DNA of 13,264 nucleotides from an uncultured Campylobacter sp. (GCA_900772495.1 CAAHEJ010000020.1:1-13264), one strand, 5' to 3'. Shown: positions 1-7,820, counted from the stretch's first letter. Program-made: numbers and translations. Notes: generated by a model from the letters alone, not told the origin.

Positions 1-15
1 AAATAGCTCAAAAAT

Positions 16-720
16 TTAGTATAAAATCAAATGCACTTTTTGCGAGCCGTGCACCCCAAAAACGGTGATAAGCTCAATGTCGGCTGTGCGTGATGGTCCT
101 GCGATAAACAAAATGTTGTTTGGCAAAGTTTTGTTAGAATTTAACGCATTACTTGATTTAGCCGTTTGAGCCTTGTCGCACTCTTTTTTCACAAGTGCAA
201 AGGCTTCGCTCATACTGCGCACGATTTGCTCTTTTTTCAGCAAAATGATACAAAGCGTGGGCGCAAGAGATAGCATTCTGGGCTGTTCTTTGCTGCTGAT
301 GACACACACCACGCCGTGTGAGCTTACGCCACAGCTTGCGTTGATGATAGAAAATTCGCTGTGAAAGACTTCTTTTCGCAAACTTTCAACTTCCTTGTCA
401 AAGCAAATTTTTTCGCTGGCGTTGATTTTGCTTAAATCAAGCCCTAAATTTGACGGATAAATCAGCTTTTCGTAGCCATAGCCCGCTACAATCTCGTTGA
501 TTTTAGCCTCCAAATGCGCCTTGTCGCTTTCTTCCACGATGAATTTGTTATCCATCATTTTTTGCTTCATTTCACTCAGCATTTCGCCGCTACTTTTTAT
601 ATGCACCGCTGGGTCAGCACTTGGCACTCGTTTGAATTCAGCGTCCTTGTAGCCCTTTTTAAGCCCCGCTAAAATCGTCTCTTTGCTTCGCTTTGAAATT
701 TCAACTCTGTTCTCACTCAT
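16..720 (-). CDS. lutC: L-lactate utilisation protein LutC (LUD domain)
   Basis: 234-residue LUD-domain protein, the third subunit of the LutABC (LldEFG-type) non-flavin L-lactate dehydrogenase that oxidises L-lactate to pyruvate and feeds electrons to the respiratory chain. The C-terminal family signature GPSRTADIE lies at residues 208-216, followed by GVHG at 222-225 and a short hydrophobic tail; YPSNLGLDL near residue 88 and the CGVSSHGVV stretch (130-138) also fit. I chose the ATG at 720 because it overlaps the lutB stop by 8 bases, typical of translational coupling; the frame stays open upstream to 792, but only inside lutB and with non-family residues. It is the last gene of lutA-lutB-lutC on this strand, and the matching C. 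jejuni gene is, from memory, Cj0073c. LutC has no obvious cofactor motif, and its exact role in the complex is not known from sequence. Confidence 0.9.
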   Translation of the reverse strand: MSENRVEISKRSKETILAGLKKGYKDAEFKRVPSADPAVHIKSSGEMLSEMKQKMMDNKFIVEESDKAHLEAKINEIVAGYGYEKLIYPSNLGLDLSKINASEKICFDKEVESLRKEVFHSEFSIINASCGVSSHGVVCVISSKEQPRMLSLAPTLCIILLKKEQIVRSMSEAFALVKKECDKAQTAKSSNALNSNKTLPNNILFIAGPSRTADIELITVFGVHGSQKVHLILY

Positions 721-2152
721 AGCGCACCCCTTGAATTTTTTGCACCTCATCGTAAAGATTGTGCTTGATTTGCGGCAAATCCTTGTAAGCACTCCATTTT
801 TTCACCACAGGCAAAGCACCCTTAATGCCGTGCAAAATGCCGTTAAAATAATGCGCCTTTGAAAGCGCAAACCGCCACAAGCCCCCACTTGTCGCTATAC
901 CCTCAAAGCGTTTAAAGATAAAGCTTTCGGCAAAGCTGTGCTGCACCTTGTTTTTGCCAAGTGGCAAGTCCTTGCCTTGTCCTACTTTATTGCTTCTTAA
1001 AATGCGGATTAAATCAGCTAGCGGGATTTCCACAGGACACACCTCGCTGCAACGCCCACACAGCGAGCAAAAGCTCAAAATGTCGCTGGTTTCATCTATG
1101 CCAAAGAGATTTGGGCTTACCACTTCGCCGATGGGACCGGGATATATCGTTTGGTAAGCGTGTCCGCCGATTTTGTCATACACAGGGCAAAAATTCATAC
1201 ACGCCCCGCACCTTATGCAACGCAAGGCTTCGTAGTAGTTTGCGCTTTGTAGCATATCGCTTCTGTGGTGATTTAAAAGCACGATATGCACTTCTTTTGG
1301 TCCATCAAGCTCATCTTTGCGCGGTCCTGTGATGATATTGTTGTAGGTTGGGATAAACTGCCCTGTGGCACTTGGCGTGAGCAAGCACACCATAGTCGCC
1401 GCGTCCTCAAAGCTTTCAAGCACTTTTTCCACGCCGCAAATGGCTATGTGTATGTCTGGGGCTGTGGTGCACATTCTGCCGTTGCCCTCATTTTCGATAA
1501 GCCAAATCGCACCTTCTTCTGAAAGGGCGAAATTCACGCCGCTTAAACCCATTTGCAAGCCTTCAAATTGATTTCTCAAATGCACTCTTGCTATGGCGTT
1601 GAGCTTTTCAGGCTCGCTTTCAAGGGGCGCGCCTAATTTGTCTTTGAAAATTTCGCCGATTTCATAGCGGTTTTTGTGGATAGCAGGCACGACTATATGC
1701 ACGGGTGCTTCGTGGTTAAGCTGTATGATAAGCTCGCCTAAATCCGTTTCAATGGCTTGCAAACCCTTGCTTTCTAGGTAGTGATTAAGTCCCACTTCCT
1801 CGCTAGCCATTGACTTGCCTTTGAGAATTTTGCTGATATTTTTTTCTACCATTAGCTGGTAGATAATCTCACAAGCATCGGTGTCGCTATCAGCCCAATG
1901 CACCTGCATTCCGTTTTTGGTAGCGTTTTTTTCAAACTCCAACAAACGCTCATCAAGGCTCATCAAAGCGTTGTTTTTAGCTTGCTTTGCCTTGTCGCGC
2001 AAGCCTTGCCAATCGTTGAATTTATCTTCGATAACTTTCAAGCGATTTCTTTGCAAGGTGTGCATCGCGTTTGTTAAATTCTGGCGTAATTGCTCGTCAT
2101 TGAGCTTTTGATGCACGATTTTTTCGTGCGGCATTTTGTGTGTGTTACTCAT
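713..2152 (-). CDS. lutB: L-lactate utilisation iron-sulfur protein LutB
   Basis: 479-residue iron-sulfur subunit of the LutABC L-lactate dehydrogenase. Residues about 70-300 form a LUD-type domain (for example NEGNGRMCTTAPD at 221-233, typical of LutB). Two ferredoxin-like 4Fe-4S motifs follow: C312, C315, C318, C322 (CIRCGACMNFC) and C362, C365, C368, C372 (CSLCGRCSEVC), each ending in CP. The length is normal for LutB. The start codon overlaps the lutA stop by 4 bases (ATGA) and the end overlaps lutC by 8 bases, so the three subunits are almost certainly made from one message. It probably passes electrons from lactate oxidation in LutA towards the membrane quinone pool; this is family knowledge rather than something the sequence proves. 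Confidence 0.93.
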   Translation of the reverse strand: MSNTHKMPHEKIVHQKLNDEQLRQNLTNAMHTLQRNRLKVIEDKFNDWQGLRDKAKQAKNNALMSLDERLLEFEKNATKNGMQVHWADSDTDACEIIYQLMVEKNISKILKGKSMASEEVGLNHYLESKGLQAIETDLGELIIQLNHEAPVHIVVPAIHKNRYEIGEIFKDKLGAPLESEPEKLNAIARVHLRNQFEGLQMGLSGVNFALSEEGAIWLIENEGNGRMCTTAPDIHIAICGVEKVLESFEDAATMVCLLTPSATGQFIPTYNNIITGPRKDELDGPKEVHIVLLNHHRSDMLQSANYYEALRCIRCGACMNFCPVYDKIGGHAYQTIYPGPIGEVVSPNLFGIDETSDILSFCSLCGRCSEVCPVEIPLADLIRILRSNKVGQGKDLPLGKNKVQHSFAESFIFKRFEGIATSGGLWRFALSKAHYFNGILHGIKGALPVVKKWSAYKDLPQIKHNLYDEVQKIQGVRYE

Positions 2153-2889
2153 AAGCTCGCTCCTTCTAGGCGTTTGATTAAAAAGTCATACAAGTGAATG
2201 CCCTTTATATCAAGCCCCATTCTACTCATAGTGCCGTTTATGTTAAGCAAACAGCCTCCATCGCCACTGATGACATATTTTGCTCCGCTGTTTTGTATGT
2301 CTTTTACCTTTTCCACAGCCATAGCGTTTGAAATTTCAGGCTCTTTTACCGAAAAGGTCCCGCCAAAGCCGCAGCACTCTTCTTCGTGTGTAAGCTCTAC
2401 TAGCTCGACATTTTTGAGCCTTTTGAGTAAATTTTTGCTAGCATTTATGCTTTTTTGCACTCTTAAAGCGTGGCAGTTGCTGTGCCAAGTAACTTTGACA
2501 GGCTCGCCCTTGTCCTCGTAGCTTACATTAAGGGTTTTGTCAAGGTATTGTGAAAGTTCTATGACGCGTGAGCTGAATTTTACCACTTTTTCGTAGTTTT
2601 TATCGTCCTTAAAAAGCCCCAAATAATCGTGGCTCATCATACCCGCGCACGAACCGCTAGGCACGATGATAGGATAATCCTCATCAAAAAGCTCAGCATT
2701 ATACAAAGCCACAGCCTTGCTTTCGTTAAAATAGCCCGTGTTAAAAGAAGGCTGTCCGCAACAGGTTTGGTTTTTTTTGAAAATCACCTCAACGCCCTCT
2801 TTACGCAAGAGTTTTATGCCATTGAGCACCATTTCTTGCATAGCCGCAGAGCCTAAACAGGTAGCGTAAAAATAAACAGTTTTTTGCAT
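2149..2889 (-). CDS. lutA: L-lactate utilisation protein LutA (CCG domain)
   Basis: 246-residue protein of the LutA/LldE family, built from two cysteine-rich CCG domains like those of heterodisulfide reductase subunit B and glycolate oxidase GlcF. Visible pairs are C43-C44 (TCCGQPSFNTGY) with C81 (SGSC), and C172-C173 (ECCGFGG) with C139 and C213 (GDGGC), which probably bind Fe-S clusters. It works with LutB and LutC to oxidise L-lactate to pyruvate. The ATG at 2889 is preceded by a strong AAGGAG ribosome binding site about 6 bases upstream. The gene is first in the lutABC unit, 266 bases downstream of lctP on the same strand; the order lctP-lutA-lutB-lutC is the one I recall for C. jejuni Cj0076c-Cj0073c. 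The gap in front contains a repeat-like element, so it is unclear whether lutABC is read from lctP or from a promoter in the gap. Confidence 0.93.
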   Translation of the reverse strand: MQKTVYFYATCLGSAAMQEMVLNGIKLLRKEGVEVIFKKNQTCCGQPSFNTGYFNESKAVALYNAELFDEDYPIIVPSGSCAGMMSHDYLGLFKDDKNYEKVVKFSSRVIELSQYLDKTLNVSYEDKGEPVKVTWHSNCHALRVQKSINASKNLLKRLKNVELVELTHEEECCGFGGTFSVKEPEISNAMAVEKVKDIQNSGAKYVISGDGGCLLNINGTMSRMGLDIKGIHLYDFLIKRLEGASL

Positions 2890-2914
2890 TTTTTCTCCTT
2901 TTTGGCGGCTTGTC

Positions 2915-3015
2915 TTTGAGCGAATTTCGTGGGAGCTTGAAAAAAGCTCAAATCACGCACGCACAAGTGCGCTCATTTCGCTTTTTTCTACGCAACCCAC
3001 GAACTTCATCTCAAA
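2915..3015. repeat. Imperfect inverted repeat in the lctP-lutA gap
   Basis: The left arm at 2915-2933 (TTTGAG C GAATTTCGTGGG) and the right arm at 2996-3015 (CCCACGAACTTC AT CTCAAA) are reverse complements apart from one mismatch and one single-base length difference. Between them lie a perfect 6-base stem at 2933-2938/2944-2949 (GAGCTT with AAGCTC, loop GAAAA) and the near-palindrome CGCACAAGTGCG around 2957-2972. No coding sequence is plausible here. The layout resembles a small non-autonomous mobile repeat or a long-armed hairpin. I cannot tell which without other copies. Confidence 0.6.
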
Positions 3016-3055
3016 TTCTGCGCCTTTGTCCTCTTTCGTTAAAAAACATTTCGTC

Positions 3056-3091
3056 ATTGCAAGAATTTGTCATAAGCAAATTCGTGGCAAT
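3056..3091. repeat. Stem-loop, candidate REP-like or dispersed repeat fragment
   Basis: ATTGC (3056-3060) pairs with GCAAT (3087-3091) and GAATTTG (3063-3069) pairs with CAAATTC (3077-3083), with a small internal bulge and a 7-base loop. A second stem follows at 3103-3108/3116-3121 (TTCACG with CGTGAA). On the minus strand the region reads as a 13-codon phrase starting MDCHEFA (3095-3054). From memory, that is the kind of translation given by short dispersed repeats in many proteobacterial intergenic regions. It is unlikely to be a gene. Confidence 0.5.
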
Positions 3092-3134
3092 CCATAATAA
3101 ATTTCACGCTCTCACCGTGAATTCACCTTAAAAG

Positions 3135-3150
3135 CCCCAAAAATTCGGGG
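3135..3150 (-). terminator. Weak candidate terminator after lctP
   Basis: CCCC and GGGG are separated by an 8-base AT-rich loop, starting 6 bases after the lctP stop codon on the minus strand. The hairpin is followed by CTTTTAAGG, so the T-tract is short. It may attenuate rather than stop transcription between lctP and lutA. Confidence 0.4.
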
Positions 3151-3155
3151 TAAAA

Positions 3156-4802
3156 TTATTTCGCCAAAGGCACTACATCAGGGATTATGCCGTTTAAGAA
3201 CAGAGCAATTATCGCCGTCCAAACGCCTATAATCAAGATAAAGCCTATGGAGTATTTGAGCGTAAATCTAAACAGCTCGCTTTCTCTTCCTACCAAGCCC
3301 ACCGCAGCGCACGCTATGGCGATACTTTGCGGGCTTATCATCTTGCCAACAACACCACCTACGGAGTTTGCCGCTAAAAACAACGCTTCTTTAATGCCAA
3401 GTTGTTGCGCGCTTACTTGTTGGAGTGTGCCAAAGAGCAAGTTTGAGCTAGTATCACTTCCCGTGATGAAAACGCCAAGCCAGCCGACAATGGGGCTGAA
3501 AAAGGCAAAGGCGTTGCCAGACTCTGCAAATGCGCGTCCTAGCGTTTCGCTCATTCCGCTGTTGCGTGAGATAAAGGCAAAAGCCACAACCAAACCGATA
3601 GTGATACAAGGTATAGCCATTTCTTTAAGCGTGTCGCCAAGTGCTTCTTCTACGACATTTAGCTTAATGCGTAAGAAAAGTATAGTAAGCACAGCTGCTA
3701 GTAAAATCGCCGTTCCGCCTTGCAAGGCGATGAGATTGAATGCTAAATCCAAATTTACAGCGTTGCCAGCGGCGTTTTGGATAGCTGATTCCATATTTTT
3801 AAACACCATTGTTACTTGCGTGTAGTCAAACACAGAGCCTTTTTTAAAGAATGCCTTAAACCAATCTTGCGTCCAAACGACAATACAAGCAATGAGCAAA
3901 ATAAAAGGCAACCACGCTTTAAACACCACGCCAAGCGAGAGTTTTGAGTGATTTGTAAAGTCCTTGACATCATCAAGGCGAAATACATTTTTAACCTTCC
4001 AAAATTTCAAAAAGATTGTGGTGCAAGCAAGCGAAACAACCGCTGATGCGATGTCAGGAAGCTCTGCGCCAAGAAAATTTGAGCTTAAAAACTGAGTGCC
4101 TGTAAAGCTCACAGCTGCAACTAAAATCGCTGGGAAAGTTTCTTTTACGCCCTTAACGCCGTCCATCAAAAAGACGATGAAAAAAGGCACGGTTAAGCTC
4201 AAAGGCACGAGCATTCGCCCTACCATAGCAGAAACTTGATGTTGCTCAACGCCCACAAGGTTTGACATAGCAATGATAGGAATTCCAACCGCTCCAAAAG
4301 CCACAGGCGCGGTATTTGCGATGAGACAAAGCCCCGCTGCATAGAGTGGTTTAAGCCCTAAGCCCATAAGCAAGGCTGCTGTGATTGCCACAGGTCCGCC
4401 AAAGCCGATAGCCCCTTCTAAAAACGAGCCAAAGCAAAAGCCGATTAAAATGACTTGAATTCTATGGTCTGGCGTGATGCTCATAACGCTTTCTTTGATA
4501 ATCTCAAAACTACCTGATTTCACAGAGAGTTTATACAAGAAAATCGCCGCGATGATAATCCACGCGATAGGCCACATACCTTGCGCGAAGCCGTGGATAA
4601 AGCTCGCTCCTATAAGTGAAAAGGGCATATCGTAGGCAAAAAGTGCCACAAGTGTCGCCACAATCACGGTGATAAAGCCCGCCACATAGCCTCTCATCTT
4701 AAAGACAAGCAAGCAAATCAAAAAGCACGCTATGGGCAAAAAAGCCACAAGCGCACTCAGCCAGATATTGCCAAGCGGGTCGAAAACTTGGGTGTAGTTC
4801 AT
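3156..4802 (-). CDS. lctP: L-lactate permease LctP
   Basis: 548-residue inner-membrane protein of the lactate permease family (LctP/LldP), which imports lactate with protons. Hydrophobic segments alternate with short loops along the whole length, consistent with 12 or more membrane helices. Family landmarks are GFGGPVAI at 133-140, ISRNSGMSETLG at 411-422, ITGSDTSSNLLFG at 446-458 and GGVVGKMISPQSIAIA at 482-497. The start at 4802 has an AGGAG ribosome binding site 5 bases upstream. The permease is encoded immediately before the LutABC lactate dehydrogenase genes, which supports L-lactate as the substrate. The length is normal for the family and I see no damage. Confidence 0.95.
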   Translation of the reverse strand: MNYTQVFDPLGNIWLSALVAFLPIACFLICLLVFKMRGYVAGFITVIVATLVALFAYDMPFSLIGASFIHGFAQGMWPIAWIIIAAIFLYKLSVKSGSFEIIKESVMSITPDHRIQVILIGFCFGSFLEGAIGFGGPVAITAALLMGLGLKPLYAAGLCLIANTAPVAFGAVGIPIIAMSNLVGVEQHQVSAMVGRMLVPLSLTVPFFIVFLMDGVKGVKETFPAILVAAVSFTGTQFLSSNFLGAELPDIASAVVSLACTTIFLKFWKVKNVFRLDDVKDFTNHSKLSLGVVFKAWLPFILLIACIVVWTQDWFKAFFKKGSVFDYTQVTMVFKNMESAIQNAAGNAVNLDLAFNLIALQGGTAILLAAVLTILFLRIKLNVVEEALGDTLKEMAIPCITIGLVVAFAFISRNSGMSETLGRAFAESGNAFAFFSPIVGWLGVFITGSDTSSNLLFGTLQQVSAQQLGIKEALFLAANSVGGVVGKMISPQSIAIACAAVGLVGRESELFRFTLKYSIGFILIIGVWTAIIALFLNGIIPDVVPLAK

Positions 4803-4839
4803 AGTGTCTCCTTAGAGTTTGAATTGTTTTGCACTTTTC

Positions 4840-4845
4840 ATTTTA
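4840..4845 (-). promoter_or_regulatory. Candidate lctP -10 box
   Basis: TAAAAT on the minus strand, about 38 bases before the lctP start, with A/T tracts upstream as in Campylobacter sigma-70 promoters that lack a clear -35. Other AT-rich hexamers in this gap are almost as good, so the position is tentative. Confidence 0.3.
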
Positions 4846-4934
4846 ACTTTTATTTTTTGCTTTTGTGCTTAAAATTTGAAAAAATTTATAAAATTTTCTT
4901 TGGGTGTGTAAAATCAACTCACTTTTATTCAAAC

Positions 4935-6449
4935 TCACCATTTGAGGATAAATTCACTGCCCTCGCCGAGTTTTGAGTGGCAAGAAATTTCTATGTGGTA
5001 TTCTTTGCAAATGCTTTTCACTAGGCTAAGTCCTATGCCAAAGCCGCCTTGGTCGCTGTTAAAGCGGGCGTAGCGCTCAAAGATTTTTGTGAGATTTTTT
5101 TCATCTATGCCGTATCCGCTGTCTTTTATGCTTAATGCGCGCCCCTTTAAATTCACGCTTACAAAACCGCCTTTTTTGTTGTATTTGATGGCGTTTGAGA
5201 TGAGATTGTCAAGCATTTTGTTGATTTTGCTTTTGCTGGCTAAAATGGTGCTATCGCCTTGCAAATCAACGCTCAAAGCGATTTGCTTACGCTCAAAAAA
5301 GAGTCTAAAATACTCCAAACGCTCCCTTATCGCCTCTTTCATCACTATGCGCTCTTCTTCGTTTGAAATCGTGTCAGGAAAAGTTAGGAAAATCAAATCA
5401 GAATAAGTCTGCGAAAGCGTCTTTGCGGCGAGTTTCATTCGCGCAAATTTCGTGGTGTCAATGTTTTGCTGCTTTTCAAGCTGCTCTATGCTTAGCAAAA
5501 TCACACTCAAAGGCGTGTTTATCTCGTGCGTGAAATCCTTGATGAAAGAATTTAACATTGTGATTTTGCTTTCAAGCGGTTTGAGCGCGATTTTTACCAA
5601 AAAGCGCGACACTAATGCGATGAGTGCGAAACTTGCAAGCGCGCTTAAAAGCACTTGTAGGCGGATTAAAAGCAAGTCGTGGCTTACATTTTCGCCCTCG
5701 ATAAAGGTGTATAAATAGCCCTTTTGAAAGGCAGCTGGCGGGGCAAGGTATCGCTTGTTTTGCGCTGCAAGGTGGCGTTCTTTTCGCACTTGGCGTTCGT
5801 CTAAATTTGCACGGCGTTCGTAAAAATCGCGCCTTTCGTGCAGGGCGTGCTTTTCGTCCAAAATGTCTTTTTCGTTAAATTCTTTTTCAAAGCCGTTTTT
5901 TTCGCTCTCATCGGTGCTTGAATTTTGGCTTAAATTTAGAGCTTTTTCGCCATTTTTTTGAGTGTTATTTTGTTCTTTTTTTTCATCATCTTTGCTTGGA
6001 AATTCCACAAATTCACGCGCCTCATCGCCAAAGCCTGCACGCCCTAAAAAATACCCCGAAGTCCTCATCAAACCCGTGTAATACACGCTATTTTTGTAAA
6101 TCCCGCGAAATTTGCCTCTGTATCTGTCCTCATCAAGTGCCTTTATTTCAGCGTTTTCAAGCTCAAAGGACAGAGTCGAGCAAAGGACACTTTCGCTGTC
6201 AATGAGCGCGAATTTAATGTTTGAAGCGTTGCTTATGTCTTGGCAGGATTGTTTTAGCGGGGTGTAGCGGGCATTAAGCACGCTTAAAACTATGGTGCGG
6301 TGCGTATCTCTTAATGCTCTGCTTTTTTCAACAACTAGCTCATCGTAAAGTTTGTCATACCACAGCACGAAAAATATAGCCAAAAAAACGCCCGTTGTGG
6401 TAAGATAAATCAGCAAAATCGAGCGCGTAACCCATTTAGCCTCGGACAT
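4935..6449 (-). CDS. dccS: Two-component sensor histidine kinase, DccS-like
   Basis: 504-residue membrane sensor kinase. Helix 1 spans about residues 10-30, an extracytoplasmic region runs to about 258, and helix 2 spans about 261-281. The kinase core follows: H-box FTHEINTPLS with phospho-accepting H308, N-box DNLISNAIKYN (414-424), G1 DSGYGID (443-449), F-box FERY and G2 GFGIGLSL (469-476). All ATP-binding boxes are intact. Residues about 152-232 are a highly charged insert rich in E, K, N and R, with ER or ERR recurring every 6-7 residues between 205 and 225. This explains why the protein is longer than the roughly 400 residues I recall for C. jejuni counterparts. The gene overlaps its regulator by 14 bases. 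I name it DccS from the order sensor-regulator-divergent hemerythrin, as in C. jejuni Cj1222c-Cj1224; CprS is the main alternative. The signal sensed is unknown. Confidence 0.72.
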   Translation of the reverse strand: MSEAKWVTRSILLIYLTTTGVFLAIFFVLWYDKLYDELVVEKSRALRDTHRTIVLSVLNARYTPLKQSCQDISNASNIKFALIDSESVLCSTLSFELENAEIKALDEDRYRGKFRGIYKNSVYYTGLMRTSGYFLGRAGFGDEAREFVEFPSKDDEKKEQNNTQKNGEKALNLSQNSSTDESEKNGFEKEFNEKDILDEKHALHERRDFYERRANLDERQVRKERHLAAQNKRYLAPPAAFQKGYLYTFIEGENVSHDLLLIRLQVLLSALASFALIALVSRFLVKIALKPLESKITMLNSFIKDFTHEINTPLSVILLSIEQLEKQQNIDTTKFARMKLAAKTLSQTYSDLIFLTFPDTISNEEERIVMKEAIRERLEYFRLFFERKQIALSVDLQGDSTILASKSKINKMLDNLISNAIKYNKKGGFVSVNLKGRALSIKDSGYGIDEKNLTKIFERYARFNSDQGGFGIGLSLVKSICKEYHIEISCHSKLGEGSEFILKW

Positions 6450-7107
6450 AGCTATACCCTCGTCCCCTTTGATTGACTATGCAATCCTTGCCAAGCAATT
6501 TTCGTAAATTTTTTACATAAGCGCGCAAAGATAGCTCGCTAGGCTCTTCATCATACTCCCAAAGCTCGTCAAAGATTTTTTCAACGCTTAAAAATTCGTT
6601 TTTGTGCTTTAAAAGCAAGGTTAAAAGCCCTATTTCTTTGCTTGGCAAGATGATAGCCTTGTCGTTTTGATACAAAATGTGTGAATTTAGGGCAAATTTA
6701 AAGCCATTTCCTAAATTTTCGTACTCTTCATTTTGGTGCGCAAAAGCCCTTTTTAGGATATTTTCCACGCGCAAGGACAGCTCGCTCAACTCAAAGGGCT
6801 TTTTGATATAATCATCACAGCCTGAGTTAAAGCCCTCTTTTAAATCGCTAGCCGTGTTTAGCGAAGTGAGAAAGATAGCAGGCGTCATTTTGCCACTTTG
6901 GCGCAACTCTTTAAGCAACGAAAAGCCGTCCCCTAGCGGCACTTTGACATCTAAAATCCACAAATCATAGTTTTTTTCATAAGCTAAATCAAGCCCTTGC
7001 TGCGCATCTGTTGCCAAATCCACGCTGTAACCCTCGCCGCTTAAATGTTCCTCCACAATCTCGCTTAAATTTATATCATCTTCAAGCAAAAGAATTTTTG
7101 CCGCCAT
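6436..7107 (-). CDS. dccR: OmpR/PhoB-family response regulator, DccR-like
   Basis: 223-residue response regulator. The receiver domain (about 1-120) has the acidic pair E9-D10-D11, phospho-accepting D53 in LWILDVKVPLGDG, T81/S82 after the fourth strand and K103 in IKKPF. The C-terminal domain (about 130-223) is an OmpR/PhoB winged helix, with the recognition region ELSLRAYVKNLRKLLG (191-206) and the terminal hairpin GRGYSYV. The start at 7107 has an AAGGGG ribosome binding site. It is translated ahead of the sensor gene, with which it overlaps by 14 bases. It is divergent from the hemerythrin gene, with 95 bases between them, so it may control that promoter. The name rests on gene order remembered from C. 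jejuni; family membership itself is certain. Confidence 0.75.
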   Translation of the reverse strand: MAAKILLLEDDINLSEIVEEHLSGEGYSVDLATDAQQGLDLAYEKNYDLWILDVKVPLGDGFSLLKELRQSGKMTPAIFLTSLNTASDLKEGFNSGCDDYIKKPFELSELSLRVENILKRAFAHQNEEYENLGNGFKFALNSHILYQNDKAIILPSKEIGLLTLLLKHKNEFLSVEKIFDELWEYDEEPSELSLRAYVKNLRKLLGKDCIVNQRGRGYSYVRG

Positions 7108-7136
7108 TTTCGCCCCTTTTTTGTAAATTTTTTATT

Positions 7137-7142
7137 ATTTTA
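7137..7142 (-). promoter_or_regulatory. Candidate dccR -10 box
   Basis: TAAAAT on the minus strand within a T/A-rich run, placing transcription start about 20-25 bases before the dccR ATG. The surrounding sequence is so AT-rich that neighbouring hexamers are also possible. Confidence 0.3.
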
Positions 7143-7153
7143 ACACTAAAACA

Positions 7154-7181
7154 TTTACAAAAAACATTTTTGTGCTATAAT
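7154..7181 (+). promoter_or_regulatory. Promoter for the hemerythrin-znuA-znuC unit
   Basis: TTTACA (7154-7159) and TATAAT (7176-7181) are 16 bases apart. The -10 is preceded by TGC, making an extended TGnTATAAT box. It is the best-formed promoter in the window and predicts a start near 7188. Confidence 0.65.
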
Positions 7182-7202
7182 AGGCTTGTAAATTTTAAGT
7201 GA

Positions 7203-7820
7203 ATGGAGAAAGATTTGCTACCAAAATGGTCTGATGAATACAGCATTGATAACCCGATGATAGACGAGCAGCACAAAAAGCTTTTTGATATGGCAGGCGA
7301 TGTCGAAGCCATAGTCGATAGGTCGGTAACCAAAGGCGAGATTAAAGATTTGCTGACGGATTTTTTCCACTATATGAAAGAGCATTTTTCTGATGAAGAA
7401 AAATATATGGAAGAGATAAACTACCCAGAGTTAGAGCCACACCGCAAAATTCACAAAGAAATTATCCAAAGTATGGTGCATTTAATCAGCACTATAAAAA
7501 CGACAAATGATTTAAAAGAACGCCTTTATCTCATCTCGAAAAAATGGCTTTTGGAACACATTTTATTTGAGGATATGAAAATCACCGAGTATTTACGCAC
7601 CTTGCCGATTTTGGGTGAGGGCGGCTTTGGCGATGAAGTTATCTATATAGATGATGAAACCGAGCAACACCAAGGATACTACTATACTTGTGGTTGTGAA
7701 GACAAAATCCACGATGTCTCCCTTGATGTGCATCGCAAAATTCAAATCTCCGAAAAAGATGTGCGTTGCAAAGAGTGCGACAAAAAAATCGTCTTTCTCA
7801 AAAAAGAAGATGTGCTGTAA
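7203..7820 (+). CDS. Bacteriohemerythrin with C-terminal Cys4 ribbon (HerB-like)
   Basis: 205-residue protein; residues about 7-132 form a hemerythrin domain that holds a diiron centre and binds oxygen. All expected ligands are visible: H24 (DEQH), H61 and E65 (HFSDEEKYM), H80 and H84 (HRKIH), H119 and D124 (HILFED). A C-terminal extension of about 60 residues carries C163-x-C165 and C189-x-x-C192, a likely zinc-ribbon or rubredoxin-like knuckle. Campylobacter hemerythrins are reported to protect oxygen-sensitive Fe-S enzymes; the position beside a DccRS-like system matches C. jejuni Cj1224 (HerB). The start is uncertain: the ATG at 7203 has little ribosome binding site, whereas a TTG at 7215 has GGAGA 5 bases upstream and would give MLPKWSDEYS, the usual family start. 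The gene ends one base before the likely znuA start, so it is probably co-transcribed with znuA and znuC. Confidence 0.9.
   Translation: MEKDLLPKWSDEYSIDNPMIDEQHKKLFDMAGDVEAIVDRSVTKGEIKDLLTDFFHYMKEHFSDEEKYMEEINYPELEPHRKIHKEIIQSMVHLISTIKTTNDLKERLYLISKKWLLEHILFEDMKITEYLRTLPILGEGGFGDEVIYIDDETEQHQGYYYTCGCEDKIHDVSLDVHRKIQISEKDVRCKECDKKIVFLKKEDVL

Noticed and set aside
3054..3095. 13-codon minus-strand micro-ORF starting MDCHEFA
   Set aside because: It coincides with a bulged stem-loop, has no ribosome binding site, and fits a dispersed repeat fragment better than a peptide gene.
2890..3155. CRISPR array or riboswitch in the lctP-lutA gap
   Set aside because: There are no regularly spaced direct repeats, only inverted repeats, and no riboswitch core that I recognise.
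3187..3825. Long open frame of 212 codons on the plus strand
   Set aside because: It is antisense to lctP, whose family motifs are unmistakable, and its translation shows no domain-like features; it is a shadow of the permease codon pattern.
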